Numbered from the stretch's first letter, positions 53,681 to 62,738 are shown. The stretch: 64,000 nucleotides of DNA from Anderseniella sp963700885 (GCA_963700885.1 CAVOZJ010000022.1:1-64000); one strand, 5' to 3'. Notes: generated by a model from the letters alone, not told the origin. Numbers and translations: made by a program.

Positions 53681-54280
53681 TCAGCCCGGCTGGCGCAACA
53701 CCAGCACCATGGTTGCGTGGGCCGGCCCGGAACCGGTGTTCACCAGCTTATGTTGCCGGTCAGCGTGGTACCGCAATGCTTCACCGGCCTTTGCGATGCG
53801 TGTTTCACCATCCACGGCAACTTCCAGTTGGCCTGTGACGACATACAAGTGTTCTATGGTACCCGGCGGATGTGGGTCGGATTCCAGCACGCCGCCAGCC
53901 TTCGCATGAAAATCGTACCACTGCACATGGTCCACCAGGTTCAATGGTCCGGCGATTGCCAACCGGCACAATCCATCCTCGCTTTCCAGCAGGGGGACGG
54001 CAGTCCTGGTCTGATGTTCGACAAATGCATCGCTCTTGCCAGTCTTGAGGACTTCCTCAATGGTCGTGTCGAGTGCCTGGGACAATCGAAACACCGTTGA
54101 AATGGTCGGATTGGTTTCGTTGCGCTCAATTTGCGAGATAATTGACTTTGCCACTCCCGACTGCTCGGACAAATCACCAAGCGACATCTTGTAGGCCTTG
54201 CGCAACCGTTGAATCGTCTTGCCCAGTTCCGGCGTTACGTCAGACGGCGTGTGTGTCTTGCGTCCACGGTGTGTAGCCAT
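53681..54280 (-). CDS. XRE-cupin transcriptional regulator
   Basis: A 199-residue regulator: an N-terminal XRE helix-turn-helix (about 15-75, KTIQRLRKAYKMSLGDLSEQSGVAKSIISQIERNETNPTISTVFRLSQAL) and a C-terminal cupin domain (about 115-195, GTIEHLYVVTGQLEVAVDGE and ALRYHADRQHKLVN) that binds a small ligand. Proteins of this design regulate polyamine (PuuR), amino-acid or sulfonate genes. Its own target is not evident, since the flanking genes are a small membrane protein and a helicase. Confidence 0.9.
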   Translation of the reverse strand: MATHRGRKTHTPSDVTPELGKTIQRLRKAYKMSLGDLSEQSGVAKSIISQIERNETNPTISTVFRLSQALDTTIEEVLKTGKSDAFVEHQTRTAVPLLESEDGLCRLAIAGPLNLVDHVQWYDFHAKAGGVLESDPHPPGTIEHLYVVTGQLEVAVDGETRIAKAGEALRYHADRQHKLVNTGSGPAHATMVLVLRQPG

Positions 54281-54419
54281 TTAAACCTGTCCCGGATCCG
54301 GTTGTTCGTTATCCAGAACATATAGCCCATGAGCGTCCTGTCAGACAAACAACTTTGTAAACTTCCTGACGATGTTGCAAAGCCTTGCAGCGGTAACTGC
54401 TGCTCTTTGTCCAGCGAGT

Positions 54420-55775
54420 TTATGCCGCGCGCGAATTCTGCTGGCCACCCTGCTTCGACCGGTTTGGACGCCGGCGCCGGTTTGGACCTGCTGACGTCCT
54501 TTTCTCGTGATCACCTGCGCTGCGTACACCCTTGGCGGCACCGCCGCCAGGACGTCGCGACTGGTGCGAGCGCTTCTTGTGTTGTGGTTTTGCTCGAGGA
54601 TCACGTTCGCGTGGTTCGCGCGGAATGTCGCGCAAGGAAATTTCCGGCAATCCATCTGGAACCGGGACTTCATCCACTTTGCGCTTCAGCAGGCGTTCGA
54701 TATCACGCAGCAACCCGCGTTCATCATGAGCACAAAGCGCTACCGCGAAACCGGATGCGCCTGCTCGAGCCGTGCGGCCTATGCGATGTACGTAAACTTC
54801 CGGCACATTGGGCAGTTCATAGTTGATGACCATTTCCACACCCGGCACGTCAATACCGCGCGCTGCAATGTCGGTTGCGACCAGGATCGGACATGATCCC
54901 TTGCGGAACCGGTCAAGCGCCTTTTCACGATTGGCCTGAGACTTGTTGCCGTGAATTGCAGCAACTTCAAAACCGTCCTGTCCAAGCCGCTTCACCACCC
55001 GGTCTGCACCGCGTTTGGTGCGGGTAAAGACGAGAACGCGTTTGCCCATGTTTTCACGTGCCAGATGTGCAACGGCTGCAATCTTGTTGCCAGCGGGAAT
55101 TTGCATCACCGACTGATTGATACGCTCGGCAGGCGTGGATACTGCAGCCACCGCAATTTCCACCGGAGATTTCAGATGGTCATTCGTAAGTTTGCGGATC
55201 TCCTTCGGCATGGTTGCCGAAAACAGCAATGTCTGACGTTTTTCGGGTACCATCGACACTACCCGGCGAATCGCCGGCATAAACCCGATATCCAGCATCT
55301 GGTCCGCTTCATCAAGGATCAGGACCTCAACTGAATCAAGGCGCATGGCACGCTGATCAATAAGGTCAAGCAATCTGCCAGGGGTGGCCACAACCACGTC
55401 AACCCCGCGCGCCATGGTGGCTTTCTGGGGTCTAATCGAAACCCCGCCAACAATGGAAGTAGAGGTGAGTTTCAGGTGTGAACCATAATCGCGCACAGCC
55501 TTCATTATCTGGATTACCAGTTCACGGGTTGGCGCCAGTATGAGCGCGCGGCAGGTATGCGGTTTCGGCCTGCCGCTGTTGGCGGCCAGGCGTTGCAATA
55601 GCGGCAGCGCAAAGGCGCCGGTTTTGCCGGTACCCGTCTGGGCCAGCCCAATTACGTCGCGTCCATCAAGAATTGTCGGGATTGCCTTTACCTGTATGGG
55701 TGTAGGCACGTCATGGCCCAATGCGGCAAGCGCACTGAGCACCGGCCTGTCGAGGCCGAGGTCGGAAAATTTCAA
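54420..55775 (-). CDS. DEAD-box RNA helicase (RhlE-like)
   Basis: ATP-dependent RNA helicase for ribosome assembly or RNA decay. Motifs in order: Q motif FSDLGLDRPVLSALAALGHDVPTPIQ, motif I AQTGTGKT, Ia PTRELVIQ, II VLILDEADQ (DEAD), III SAT, then ARGIDVPG and HRIGRTARAG. The C-terminus (from about 390) is basic and disordered, rich in Arg/Lys/Gly. The frame opens at ATG 55895, but homologues begin at LKFSDLGL, so the TTG at 55775, preceded by AAGAAAG, is preferred (451 residues). Confidence 0.93.
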   Translation of the reverse strand: MKFSDLGLDRPVLSALAALGHDVPTPIQVKAIPTILDGRDVIGLAQTGTGKTGAFALPLLQRLAANSGRPKPHTCRALILAPTRELVIQIMKAVRDYGSHLKLTSTSIVGGVSIRPQKATMARGVDVVVATPGRLLDLIDQRAMRLDSVEVLILDEADQMLDIGFMPAIRRVVSMVPEKRQTLLFSATMPKEIRKLTNDHLKSPVEIAVAAVSTPAERINQSVMQIPAGNKIAAVAHLARENMGKRVLVFTRTKRGADRVVKRLGQDGFEVAAIHGNKSQANREKALDRFRKGSCPILVATDIAARGIDVPGVEMVINYELPNVPEVYVHRIGRTARAGASGFAVALCAHDERGLLRDIERLLKRKVDEVPVPDGLPEISLRDIPREPRERDPRAKPQHKKRSHQSRRPGGGAAKGVRSAGDHEKRTSAGPNRRRRPNRSKQGGQQNSRAA

Positions 55776-56271
55776 GTTATTGTTCTTTCTTGTAATCAAT
55801 GCGCGCAAAAGGGTTGGCGCATCTGGGTTCCTTTTCGACGGCAACGGGCAATGAACCCAATTTATTGGCTCAAGGTCGCCACCGAAGAAAAACATGTGTC
55901 ACGGGCACGGAGTAGTCTGCGACTTTAACTGGTCGCCGCCCATGTCCAATGGCCGCACAAGCACAGATGTGGGTATTGAAGTCAAGCAATACAACGGCAT
56001 GTGGCGTTCATGCCGCAGCTCATGCTTAATATGCGATGATCTCAAACAGCGCGTACGCGGGTAAGTCTCGTCCAGCCGGGCATGTTTTGCGACATAAAAC
56101 GCCGGGGCGGCAATGTGGCCCGGCGTCTGGCAACAATACAATCAATCAATTTGCTCACACGAACAAAAGTTGAGTGGTAGACTTCGATCAGTATATTGTT
56201 GGTATGAGGGCATTTTCACCCACTCGAAATCATCGATGCAAAGGGGTGAAAAACCCGACAATTGGATAGCA
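55776..56271. other. Intergenic between divergent helicase and HAD genes
   Basis: It contains the promoters of both flanking genes and the hairpin at 56096-56126. An alternative long N-terminus of the helicase would use part of it. No other gene is seen. Confidence 0.5.
56096..56126 (-). terminator. Terminator-like hairpin with no upstream gene
   Basis: On the minus strand ACGCCGGG pairs with CCCGGCGT around a 12-base loop and is followed by TTTTATGT. No minus-strand gene ends here, so it may end a small RNA or antisense transcript, or be a relic. Confidence 0.45.
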
Positions 56272-57012
56272 ATGTCAAGGAATGCACCCGTGAAACTGAC
56301 AGACTTTAAAGTCCTGACATTTGACTGCTACGGAACCTTGATTGACTGGGAATCCGGCATGGTCGAAGGTCTCAAGAAATTGACAACCCGTGTCGGGCGC
56401 GACCTTTCCCGTGATCAAATTCTCGAGGCCCATGCCCGACATGAATCTTCACAGCAGTCATGGACACCTGCCAAACGTTACCAGGAATTGCTTGCAATCG
56501 TCTACAAACGGCTGGCTGAAGAATGGGGCGTCCGTTTTACCTCTGAGGAATGCGAAGCTTACGGCCAGTCGGTCGGAAACTGGCCGGTATTTCCGGACTC
56601 CGTGGATGCTCTTCGATATCTCAAGAAACACTTCAGGCTCGTCATACTGTCGAATGTCGACAATGACAGCTTCAGGGGCAGTAATGATCGTTTGCAGGTC
56701 GAGTTTGATGCAATCTACACGGCTGAAGATGTCGGTTCCTACAAACCCTCTGATCGCAACTTTGACTACATGCTCGACAAGTTGCATCCACTTGGTATTG
56801 AAAAAGCCGACATTCTGCACACTGCTGAAAGCATGTTTCACGATCATGGCCCTGCAAACCGTTACGGCCTTGCTTCCTGCTGGATTTACCGCCGACACGA
56901 CAAAGGGGGCTTTGGCGCAACAATGAACCCCGGAGACATGCCCAGTTACGACTTCCGGTTCAATTCAATGGCAGATCTCGTAGGCGCCCATCGACATGAA
57001 TTGAACGGCTGA
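56272..57012 (+). CDS. HAD-superfamily hydrolase (2-haloacid dehalogenase type II-like)
   Basis: A 246-residue hydrolase. The nucleophile motif is LTFDCYGTLIDWE (Asp near residue 17), followed by VILSNVDN (motif 2) and GSYKPSDRNFDYML (Lys). Family II enzymes of this type remove halide from (S)-2-haloacids or act as phosphatases; DCYGTLID and SNVD are shared by both. ATG 56272 is chosen because the family domain starts right after it; the open frame begins at 56113. Its stop codon touches the stop of the convergent hydroxyacid dehydrogenase without a gap. Confidence 0.85.
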   Translation: MSRNAPVKLTDFKVLTFDCYGTLIDWESGMVEGLKKLTTRVGRDLSRDQILEAHARHESSQQSWTPAKRYQELLAIVYKRLAEEWGVRFTSEECEAYGQSVGNWPVFPDSVDALRYLKKHFRLVILSNVDNDSFRGSNDRLQVEFDAIYTAEDVGSYKPSDRNFDYMLDKLHPLGIEKADILHTAESMFHDHGPANRYGLASCWIYRRHDKGGFGATMNPGDMPSYDFRFNSMADLVGAHRHELNG

Positions 57013-58125
57013 TTACATCAGTGTGCCGCTGAGTCCCTGCATCGTGGTTCGCCCTATCTGCGCCAGTGTCAGGCTGGTTTCATCCGAAAACACGTCCCAC
57101 AATTGTGACAATCCGGTTTCACCATTTGCCGCCATGGCAAACAGCAGCGGGCGTCCGAGGAAAACGAAACTGGCACCCATCGCATAAGCCTTGACGACAT
57201 CCTCACCGGACCGGATTCCGGAATCATAGAAAATGGGATAGTCCTTCCCAGCGGCTTCACGAATTTGTTTCAGCATCAGGATTGGTGGCGGTGCACTTTC
57301 AAGCTGGCGGCCGCCATGGCTGGAAACCTGCACGCCATCAACCCCTGCGTCCTTCAGCCGAACCGCATCCTCAACACACAACACACCCTTCACCACGAGG
57401 TACCCGTTCCATCGATCCCGCAGATCTCCGAGTCTTGTCCAGTCCGCAGCAGCACGGCTTTCGGTGCGATCAAAAGCCTGACCCGGTCCAGCGAAATTGG
57501 CCATCTCCGGTCGGCCCCGGATCAGTGTCGAAAGTGACCATTTGGGATGCAGGGCAAAGTCGATAGCCTGACTCGGACCGATCCTGAATGGCATCTTGAA
57601 TCCACGCCGTAACTCTCGCGGCCGCCGGCCTACCTCAGGCACATCAAGTGTCACTACCAATGTGCGGTAGCCACAGGCCTGCGCACGATCCACCAGTCCC
57701 TGGGAACTGCTGCCGTCACCACTGATGTAGAGTTGAAACCAGGCATGCCCCTCTGCCCTTTCAATCATTGTTTCCAGCGATGTGGATGCCATGGTTGACA
57801 CGCCAACCGGCACCTCTTGCCGCGCCGCCATGCGGGCCAGCATGAGATCTGCACCCGGTGTAGACAGATTGCACATTCCCATCGGACTGATACCAAACGG
57901 GCGCTTTGCATCGTGATCGAAAACCTTCACACCGAGTTCGCGGTCAGTGACATTGACAAGGATACGCGGCTGAAGTCGCAGGTTACGCAGAGCTGCCAGG
58001 TTAAGCGCTTCACCATGCCCCTCGCCGGCAGCACCGTCGATATAGTCGAACACCATCCATGGCAACCGGCGCCGCGCCAGACGGCGCGCGTCATCGGATG
58101 AGTGAATTTCTCTCGATGCAAACAC
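57013..58125 (-). CDS. FMN-dependent alpha-hydroxyacid dehydrogenase/oxidase
   Basis: A 370-residue TIM-barrel flavoenzyme of the lactate dehydrogenase (LldD)/glycolate oxidase family; it oxidises an L-2-hydroxyacid to the 2-ketoacid. Visible are YIDGAAGEGHGEALNLAAL, ISPMGMCNLSTPGADLMLARMA, the His-containing VSSHGGRQLESAPPPI (catalytic base) and the phosphate site YDSGIRSGEDVVKAYAMGASFVFLGRPLLFA. It follows the HisD-like gene by 24 bases, so both are probably one operon. The substrate is unknown. Confidence 0.92.
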   Translation of the reverse strand: MFASREIHSSDDARRLARRRLPWMVFDYIDGAAGEGHGEALNLAALRNLRLQPRILVNVTDRELGVKVFDHDAKRPFGISPMGMCNLSTPGADLMLARMAARQEVPVGVSTMASTSLETMIERAEGHAWFQLYISGDGSSSQGLVDRAQACGYRTLVVTLDVPEVGRRPRELRRGFKMPFRIGPSQAIDFALHPKWSLSTLIRGRPEMANFAGPGQAFDRTESRAAADWTRLGDLRDRWNGYLVVKGVLCVEDAVRLKDAGVDGVQVSSHGGRQLESAPPPILMLKQIREAAGKDYPIFYDSGIRSGEDVVKAYAMGASFVFLGRPLLFAMAANGETGLSQLWDVFSDETSLTLAQIGRTTMQGLSGTLM

Positions 58126-58149
58126 GTTTGGCCGAGTTCCTTCGCGAAG

Positions 58150-59457
58150 TTATACTGCCGCCGTCAGATCAAATTCTTCATCGGGGAAATACTTGGCCAG
58201 CCGGATGTCAGCGGTGCGGGCATGACCTTCCATGCCCTCAAGCCGTGATATGCGGGCCGTTGCTTCCGCCACCGGCTTTGCTCCTTCGCGCGTAGCGCGC
58301 TGCCAGGTAACGATTTTCATGTACTTGTGAACTGACAGTCCACCGGTGTACCTGGCCGCACCCGAAGTCGGCAATACATGGTTGGTGCCCGACGCCTTGT
58401 CGCCAAACGCAACCGTGGTTTCTTCGCCAAGAAACAGCGAACCGTAGCATTTCAGGCGGCCCAACCACCAATCCAGGTCTTCTGCCTGAACGGTGAGATG
58501 TTCCGGTGCGTAGTCGTCTGAAGTTGCAGCCATCTCCTCTCGGGAATCGCATACGATCACTTCTGCGTAATCGCGCCAGGCCGCTTCGGCGTTCTTGCTG
58601 TTGAGTTCAGGCAGGTCAGCTATCAGGCCAGGCACCAGCGTCAACACACGTTCCGCCAGCCCCCGATCATCGGTGACCAGCCATACCGGAGAGTTATAGC
58701 CATGTTCGGCCTGGCCAACCAGGTCTGCTGCCACGATGCTGGCATCGGCCGTCCTGTCCGCCAGAATGAGGCTGTCTGTCGGACCGGCGAACATGTCAAT
58801 GCCAACCCGGCCAAACAAAATCCTCTTGGCCTCGGCAACAAACTGGTTGCCGGGTCCCACAAGAATATCGGCTTTTGGCAGGTCGAAAAGGCCAAATGCC
58901 ATGGCAGCCACGCCCTGAACTCCGCCCAGTGCCAGGATCGAGTTGGCACCGCAGATGTGGGCTGCATAGGTAATGGCCGGAGCAATGCCTGTTTCGGGAC
59001 GCGGCGGTGAGCATGCAATGATGTTTTCACATCCTGCAACACTGGCCGTAGTCACCGTCATAATGGCTGAAGCGATGTGGCTGTACCGTCCACCGGGAAT
59101 ATAACAACCGGCAGTACGCACCGGGATGCTCTTTTGACCTGCAATCAGGCCAGGAACAACTTCCACCTCAATATCCTGCATGGTGGCCAACTGGGCTTCC
59201 GCAAACCGGCGTACATTTGCGTGTGCAAACTGAATGTCCTGTTTCAGTTTTTCCGGAATCTGAGCTGCAGCTGCTTCAATTTCGGCAGACGTCAGCTTGA
59301 CGTTTCCCTTGTAACGATCGAACTTCGCTGCATATTCCAGTGCGCCAGCATCGCCGCGTAGTTCGATGTCATTCAGAATGGTCTGTACAGTGTCGCGCAC
59401 ATCGTCCGCTCCGCTGGCTGATGTCAATTCGGCTTTTTTCAGATAGTTGCGGGACAT
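58150..59457 (-). CDS. HisD-family dehydrogenase, HpsN-like (sulfopropanediol 3-dehydrogenase type)
   Basis: A 435-residue NAD-dependent dehydrogenase of the histidinol dehydrogenase fold. The zinc and catalytic residues are in VGQAEHG and DDYAPEHL. The sequence differs from true HisD in the ways I associate with HpsN, which oxidises (R)-2,3-dihydroxypropane-1-sulfonate to sulfolactate: GCYIPGGRYSHIASAIMTV, MFAGPTDSLILAD, LGRLKCYGSLFLGEETTVAFGDKASGTNHVLPT and the ending SRLEGMEGHARTADIRLAKYFP. No other his genes are nearby. Its partner gene encodes a hydroxyacid dehydrogenase, which suits a pathway through a 2-hydroxyacid. Sure of the family, less so of the substrate. Confidence 0.72.
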   Translation of the reverse strand: MSRNYLKKAELTSASGADDVRDTVQTILNDIELRGDAGALEYAAKFDRYKGNVKLTSAEIEAAAAQIPEKLKQDIQFAHANVRRFAEAQLATMQDIEVEVVPGLIAGQKSIPVRTAGCYIPGGRYSHIASAIMTVTTASVAGCENIIACSPPRPETGIAPAITYAAHICGANSILALGGVQGVAAMAFGLFDLPKADILVGPGNQFVAEAKRILFGRVGIDMFAGPTDSLILADRTADASIVAADLVGQAEHGYNSPVWLVTDDRGLAERVLTLVPGLIADLPELNSKNAEAAWRDYAEVIVCDSREEMAATSDDYAPEHLTVQAEDLDWWLGRLKCYGSLFLGEETTVAFGDKASGTNHVLPTSGAARYTGGLSVHKYMKIVTWQRATREGAKPVAEATARISRLEGMEGHARTADIRLAKYFPDEEFDLTAAV

Positions 59458-59487
59458 GGATCAGACTCTCCTGGTTAGATCGGCTTT

Positions 59488-59515
59488 ATGGGTTCAAGAG
59501 AACCCTTGTTGCTCT
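59488..59515. repeat. Palindromic repeat, copy C
   Basis: ATGGGTTC-AAGA-GAACCC followed by TTGTTGCTCT, the reverse-complement orientation of copies A and B. It lies just upstream of the HisD-like gene. Confidence 0.68.
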
Positions 59516-59701
59516 GGCCGGTAGCGACACTTCACTGCCGGGTATCACCGGATTGGACAAAACGAGCACACTCCGCAAAATACCGCCAGTAAAACTGCAT
59601 AAACAGTAATGCAGGCCAGTACATCAACCAGTTTTGGGGTTTTGCAGTGTCATTGCGGCCTTCGCCCAGGAAGACAACCCTGCCCGATCAATTGTTGAAT
59701 T

Positions 59702-60331
59702 CTAGCGTCGTTCGAACGCCAGTTTCGCAGCCAGCCCCAGAAACACAATGGATGATACATATCCAAGTAATTGCGTTATCCACTTATTGCGTACCAGCAA
59801 TCCACGCAATGAACCTCCGCCGATACCCACCAGACTGTTGACAGTGGTGCCGGTTATATTGAGCACCAGTCCGAGCAGCAGAAACTGCAAAACCGTTGAA
59901 CCCCGCTGCGGGTCAACAAATTGCGGCAGGAAGGCCAGCGTGAACACGATGACTTTCGGATTGAGCAAATTTACCAGAACGCCGTCGCGCCAGGCTCTCG
60001 CTGGTTGAGAACGTCGGGCATCTTCCGGCAAATTGACCTGCACCGGATTTCGCAAAGTCTGTACAGCCAACCATACGAGGTAAGCGACACCTGCCCACCG
60101 TAAAAATTCAAACGCCACCGGATTTGCAGCAATCAATGCTGCCAGACCGAACGCGGCCAGCAGGACATGAATGATGCTGCCGGTTGCGATGCCGAGACTT
60201 GCTGCAATCCCGGTCCTGCGGCCTGATCTCAACCCTTGCGAAAGGCAGAACATCATGTCCGCCCCTGGTGTCAGGTTCAGTGCCAATCCGGCCATCATGA
60301 AAATCAACAACTGCCCGGGCTCGATGATCAC
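59702..60331 (-). CDS. LysE/RhtB-family amino-acid exporter
   Basis: A 209-residue inner-membrane protein with about six helices. The family opening is LALNLTPGADMMFCLSQGLRSGRRTGIAASLGIATG and the middle signature is GVLVNLLNPKVIVFTLAFLPQFVDP. These carriers export amino acids such as homoserine, threonine or lysine. It is the last gene of the run rhodanese-metZ-GNAT-LysE (gap to GNAT 19 bases), so a sulfur amino acid or homoserine derivative is a reasonable substrate guess. Confidence 0.92.
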   Translation of the reverse strand: MIIEPGQLLIFMMAGLALNLTPGADMMFCLSQGLRSGRRTGIAASLGIATGSIIHVLLAAFGLAALIAANPVAFEFLRWAGVAYLVWLAVQTLRNPVQVNLPEDARRSQPARAWRDGVLVNLLNPKVIVFTLAFLPQFVDPQRGSTVLQFLLLGLVLNITGTTVNSLVGIGGGSLRGLLVRNKWITQLLGYVSSIVFLGLAAKLAFERR

Positions 60332-60350
60332 AATTTTTTCTTCTTCTGTC

Positions 60351-60809
60351 TCACGGCAATTCCAGTGTCATGCACACGTTGTGCGGAGTGATTGAATAAT
60401 CCGCGAAGGCCGCGCAATAGTCGAAACCGAATTTTTTGTAAAGCCGGTGTGCTGACTGGAATTCCATATGGGTGCCGGTCTCAAGGCTGACGCGCCGATA
60501 TCCCCGCTCCCGTGCCACGTCGAGAATGTGCCCTACCAGCCGCCCACCGACTCCCCTGCCGCGATGTTGGCGCACGGTGCACATGGACTTGATTTCCGCG
60601 AACGTACGGTCGAGTTCTTTCAAGGCTCCGCAGCCGACTAGATTTGCACCCTCCCAAACCGTCCAGAACGTCACCTCCGGCACCCGAAGGGAATCCAGAT
60701 CAAGTGCATGCACCGTACCGGGCGGGGACAATGTCCGCATATGTTCAAGATGATCCTGAAGCAACGCCGCGATTTCCGGCCCGCGCAAATCGTCGGTGTG
60801 AATTTTCAT
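60351..60809 (-). CDS. GNAT-family N-acetyltransferase
   Basis: A 152-residue acetyltransferase. The acetyl-CoA loop is RQHRGRGVGGRLVGHILDVARERGY with the full R-x-x-G-x-G pattern; SLETGTHMEFQSAHRLYKKFGF follows. The whole protein resembles the YjaB/PaaI-neighbour class of small single-domain GNATs; the substrate is unknown. It begins 14 bases after metZ and is cotranscribed. Confidence 0.9.
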   Translation of the reverse strand: MKIHTDDLRGPEIAALLQDHLEHMRTLSPPGTVHALDLDSLRVPEVTFWTVWEGANLVGCGALKELDRTFAEIKSMCTVRQHRGRGVGGRLVGHILDVARERGYRRVSLETGTHMEFQSAHRLYKKFGFDYCAAFADYSITPHNVCMTLELP

Positions 60810-60823
60810 GGCCCCTGCCGGAA

Positions 60824-62026
60824 TCAGCCCTTCAATGCGCCTGTCAGGTCATCGATCAGGTCTCCAACATCCTCCAGACCGACGGACAGCCGCACCATGC
60901 CATCGGTTACCTGCATGGCGTCGCGGGCCTCCTGCCCGATGTTGCGGTGTGTCGTTGTGGCCGGGTGAGTGATCAGTGACTTGGTATCGCCAAGATTGTT
61001 GGAAATGTCGATGATCTGCAGCTTTCGCAACATGTCGAATGCTGCCTGCTTTCCGCCCGCAAGTTCGAATGTGACCATGGTACCACCGGCCGTCATTTGC
61101 TTTCGACACAATGCGGCTTGCGGATGGCTGTCCAGCCACGGATAGGTTACACTGGCTATGCTGGCAGTACCCTCAAGTGCCGATGCTATTTTCAGGGCGC
61201 TTTCACATTGTGCTGCAACCCGCAACTTCAGCGTCTCCATGCCCTTTACCAGGACCCAGGCATTAAAGGGTGACAGAGATGGTCCGGTATGGCGCAGGAA
61301 TGGTTTGAGTTTTTTTTCCTTGAACTCAATAGTCGAAACCACGGCACCGCCCAGCACCCTGCCCTGGCCGTCCATATGCTTGGTACCGGAATAAACAATC
61401 ACATCGGCGCCCAGCGGCAATGTCTTCTGGATAATTGGTGTGGCAAAAATGTTGTCCACCACCACACAGATGCCTTTGGCTTTCGCAATGTCCGCCACCG
61501 CAGCAATATCGAACACCTGCAGACCCGGATTTGAGGGCGTTTCAAGAAAGAAGGCTTTTGTCTCAGGCCGGATCGCAGCCCGCCAGGCATCAAGGTCATT
61601 TCCGTCGACCAGTGTTGATGTCACGCCGAACCTGGGTAAAATCGCAGTGAGGATCTGATAACACGAGCCAAAAAGTGCTCTTGACGCCACTATATGGTCG
61701 CCGGCCTCAGTCTGGCAGGCCAGTGCACCCCACACGGCCGCCATGCCGGACGCTGTCGCATAACAGGCCTCAGCACCTTCCAGCAGGCGCAGGCGTTCTT
61801 CAAACATGGTGACAGTCGGGTTGCCGTAGCGAGCGTAGACATAACCTTCGGCATCGCCTGAAAACCGGTCTTCTGCGGTTTCAGCGTCATCGTAAACAAA
61901 ACCAGAATTAAGGTACAGTGCCTCGGCAGTCTCTCCATGATGTGAGCGATCCAGGCCTCCCCTCACCAGCCTGGTGGCTTCGCCCCACCTGGACGGATTT
62001 GCTAAATTCCTGACAGATTTTTTCAT
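60824..62026 (-). CDS. metZ: O-succinylhomoserine sulfhydrylase
   Basis: PLP enzyme that joins O-succinylhomoserine and sulfide to give homocysteine in methionine synthesis. It belongs to the Cys/Met metabolism PLP family; the PLP lysine is in VIVYSGTKHMDGQGR, with YARYGNPT and ETPSNPGL also typical of MetZ. ATG 62026 (MKKSVRNLANPSRWGEATRLVRGG) is the proper start, four bases after the rhodanese stop; the open frame to 62113 is not needed. Length is 400 residues. Confidence 0.94.
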   Translation of the reverse strand: MKKSVRNLANPSRWGEATRLVRGGLDRSHHGETAEALYLNSGFVYDDAETAEDRFSGDAEGYVYARYGNPTVTMFEERLRLLEGAEACYATASGMAAVWGALACQTEAGDHIVASRALFGSCYQILTAILPRFGVTSTLVDGNDLDAWRAAIRPETKAFFLETPSNPGLQVFDIAAVADIAKAKGICVVVDNIFATPIIQKTLPLGADVIVYSGTKHMDGQGRVLGGAVVSTIEFKEKKLKPFLRHTGPSLSPFNAWVLVKGMETLKLRVAAQCESALKIASALEGTASIASVTYPWLDSHPQAALCRKQMTAGGTMVTFELAGGKQAAFDMLRKLQIIDISNNLGDTKSLITHPATTTHRNIGQEARDAMQVTDGMVRLSVGLEDVGDLIDDLTGALKG

Positions 62027-62030
62027 GGCA

Positions 62031-62432
62031 TCAGCTCTGTGTCCAGGGAAGACCACGTGCCTTCCAGCCATTGGTCTTGCCACGATGACGACCCTCATCC
62101 AGATCACCTTCAAAGCCTTCAGCTACATTATAGCAATTGGCAAACCCTGCCTCGGTCAGCAGGGAGGCTGCTGCCGCTGACCGGCTTCCGGACCGGCAGA
62201 TCAGGTAAATGTCGGCATTTTTGCCGATGCCGAATTCCCGGACTGCGGAAACGAATTCCTCATTGATCTGCATGGACGGATATTGTTGCCACGATATGGT
62301 CGCCATTCGTTCAACTGCAGGAACTCCGACGAATGCCCATTCAGCCCGTGTGCGCACGTCAATCATGATTGCATTGCCATTGCTGGAAAGTTGCTCAAAT
62401 GCCTCTTGAGGATTGACGTCACCCTTATACAT
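62031..62432 (-). CDS. Rhodanese-like sulfurtransferase
   Basis: A 133-residue single-domain rhodanese that may pass sulfane sulfur. The active-site cysteine is in YLICRSGSRSAAAASLL, preceded by AIMIDVRTRAEWAFVGVP and followed by NVAEGFEGDLDEGRHRG. It is the first gene of the metZ operon and is coupled to metZ by a four-base gap, so it probably serves sulfur supply for homocysteine. Confidence 0.93.
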   Translation of the reverse strand: MYKGDVNPQEAFEQLSSNGNAIMIDVRTRAEWAFVGVPAVERMATISWQQYPSMQINEEFVSAVREFGIGKNADIYLICRSGSRSAAAASLLTEAGFANCYNVAEGFEGDLDEGRHRGKTNGWKARGLPWTQS

Positions 62433-62738
62433 TCCCGGTCACCTTCATCGACTGATGTTCAAGTTGCGCGACGCTCCTTATACACCGCTCAACCCCGTAT
62501 TGTAAGAAGAACATTTCGTCTCTTAAGACGAACAACGCGCCACTTCCGGTCCCATTGAACGGGTATCCTGTATCAATGTGCGATGTTACGCACCCAGGCC
62601 TTAACGTCCGGTGTAGTTTGCCGTTGAACCAGGTGAAATCTGCTCACCCCGAGTTTCATATTCTGGCCCTATCGTTGAACATGGAGCCTTGCTAGTTTTC
62701 GCGCCAAATGAAATTGTGTTGCAACAGGAAAACTCTAA
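62433..62738. other. Divergent promoter region, no gene seen
   Basis: It separates the rhodanese-metZ operon from the FAD oxidoreductase gene and must contain both promoters. No RNA motif such as a SAM riboswitch could be recognised by eye. Confidence 0.5.

Noticed and set aside
58150..59457. Calling the HisD-family gene histidinol dehydrogenase of histidine synthesis
   Set aside because: No his genes are adjacent and several sequence blocks fit the HpsN-like subgroup better.
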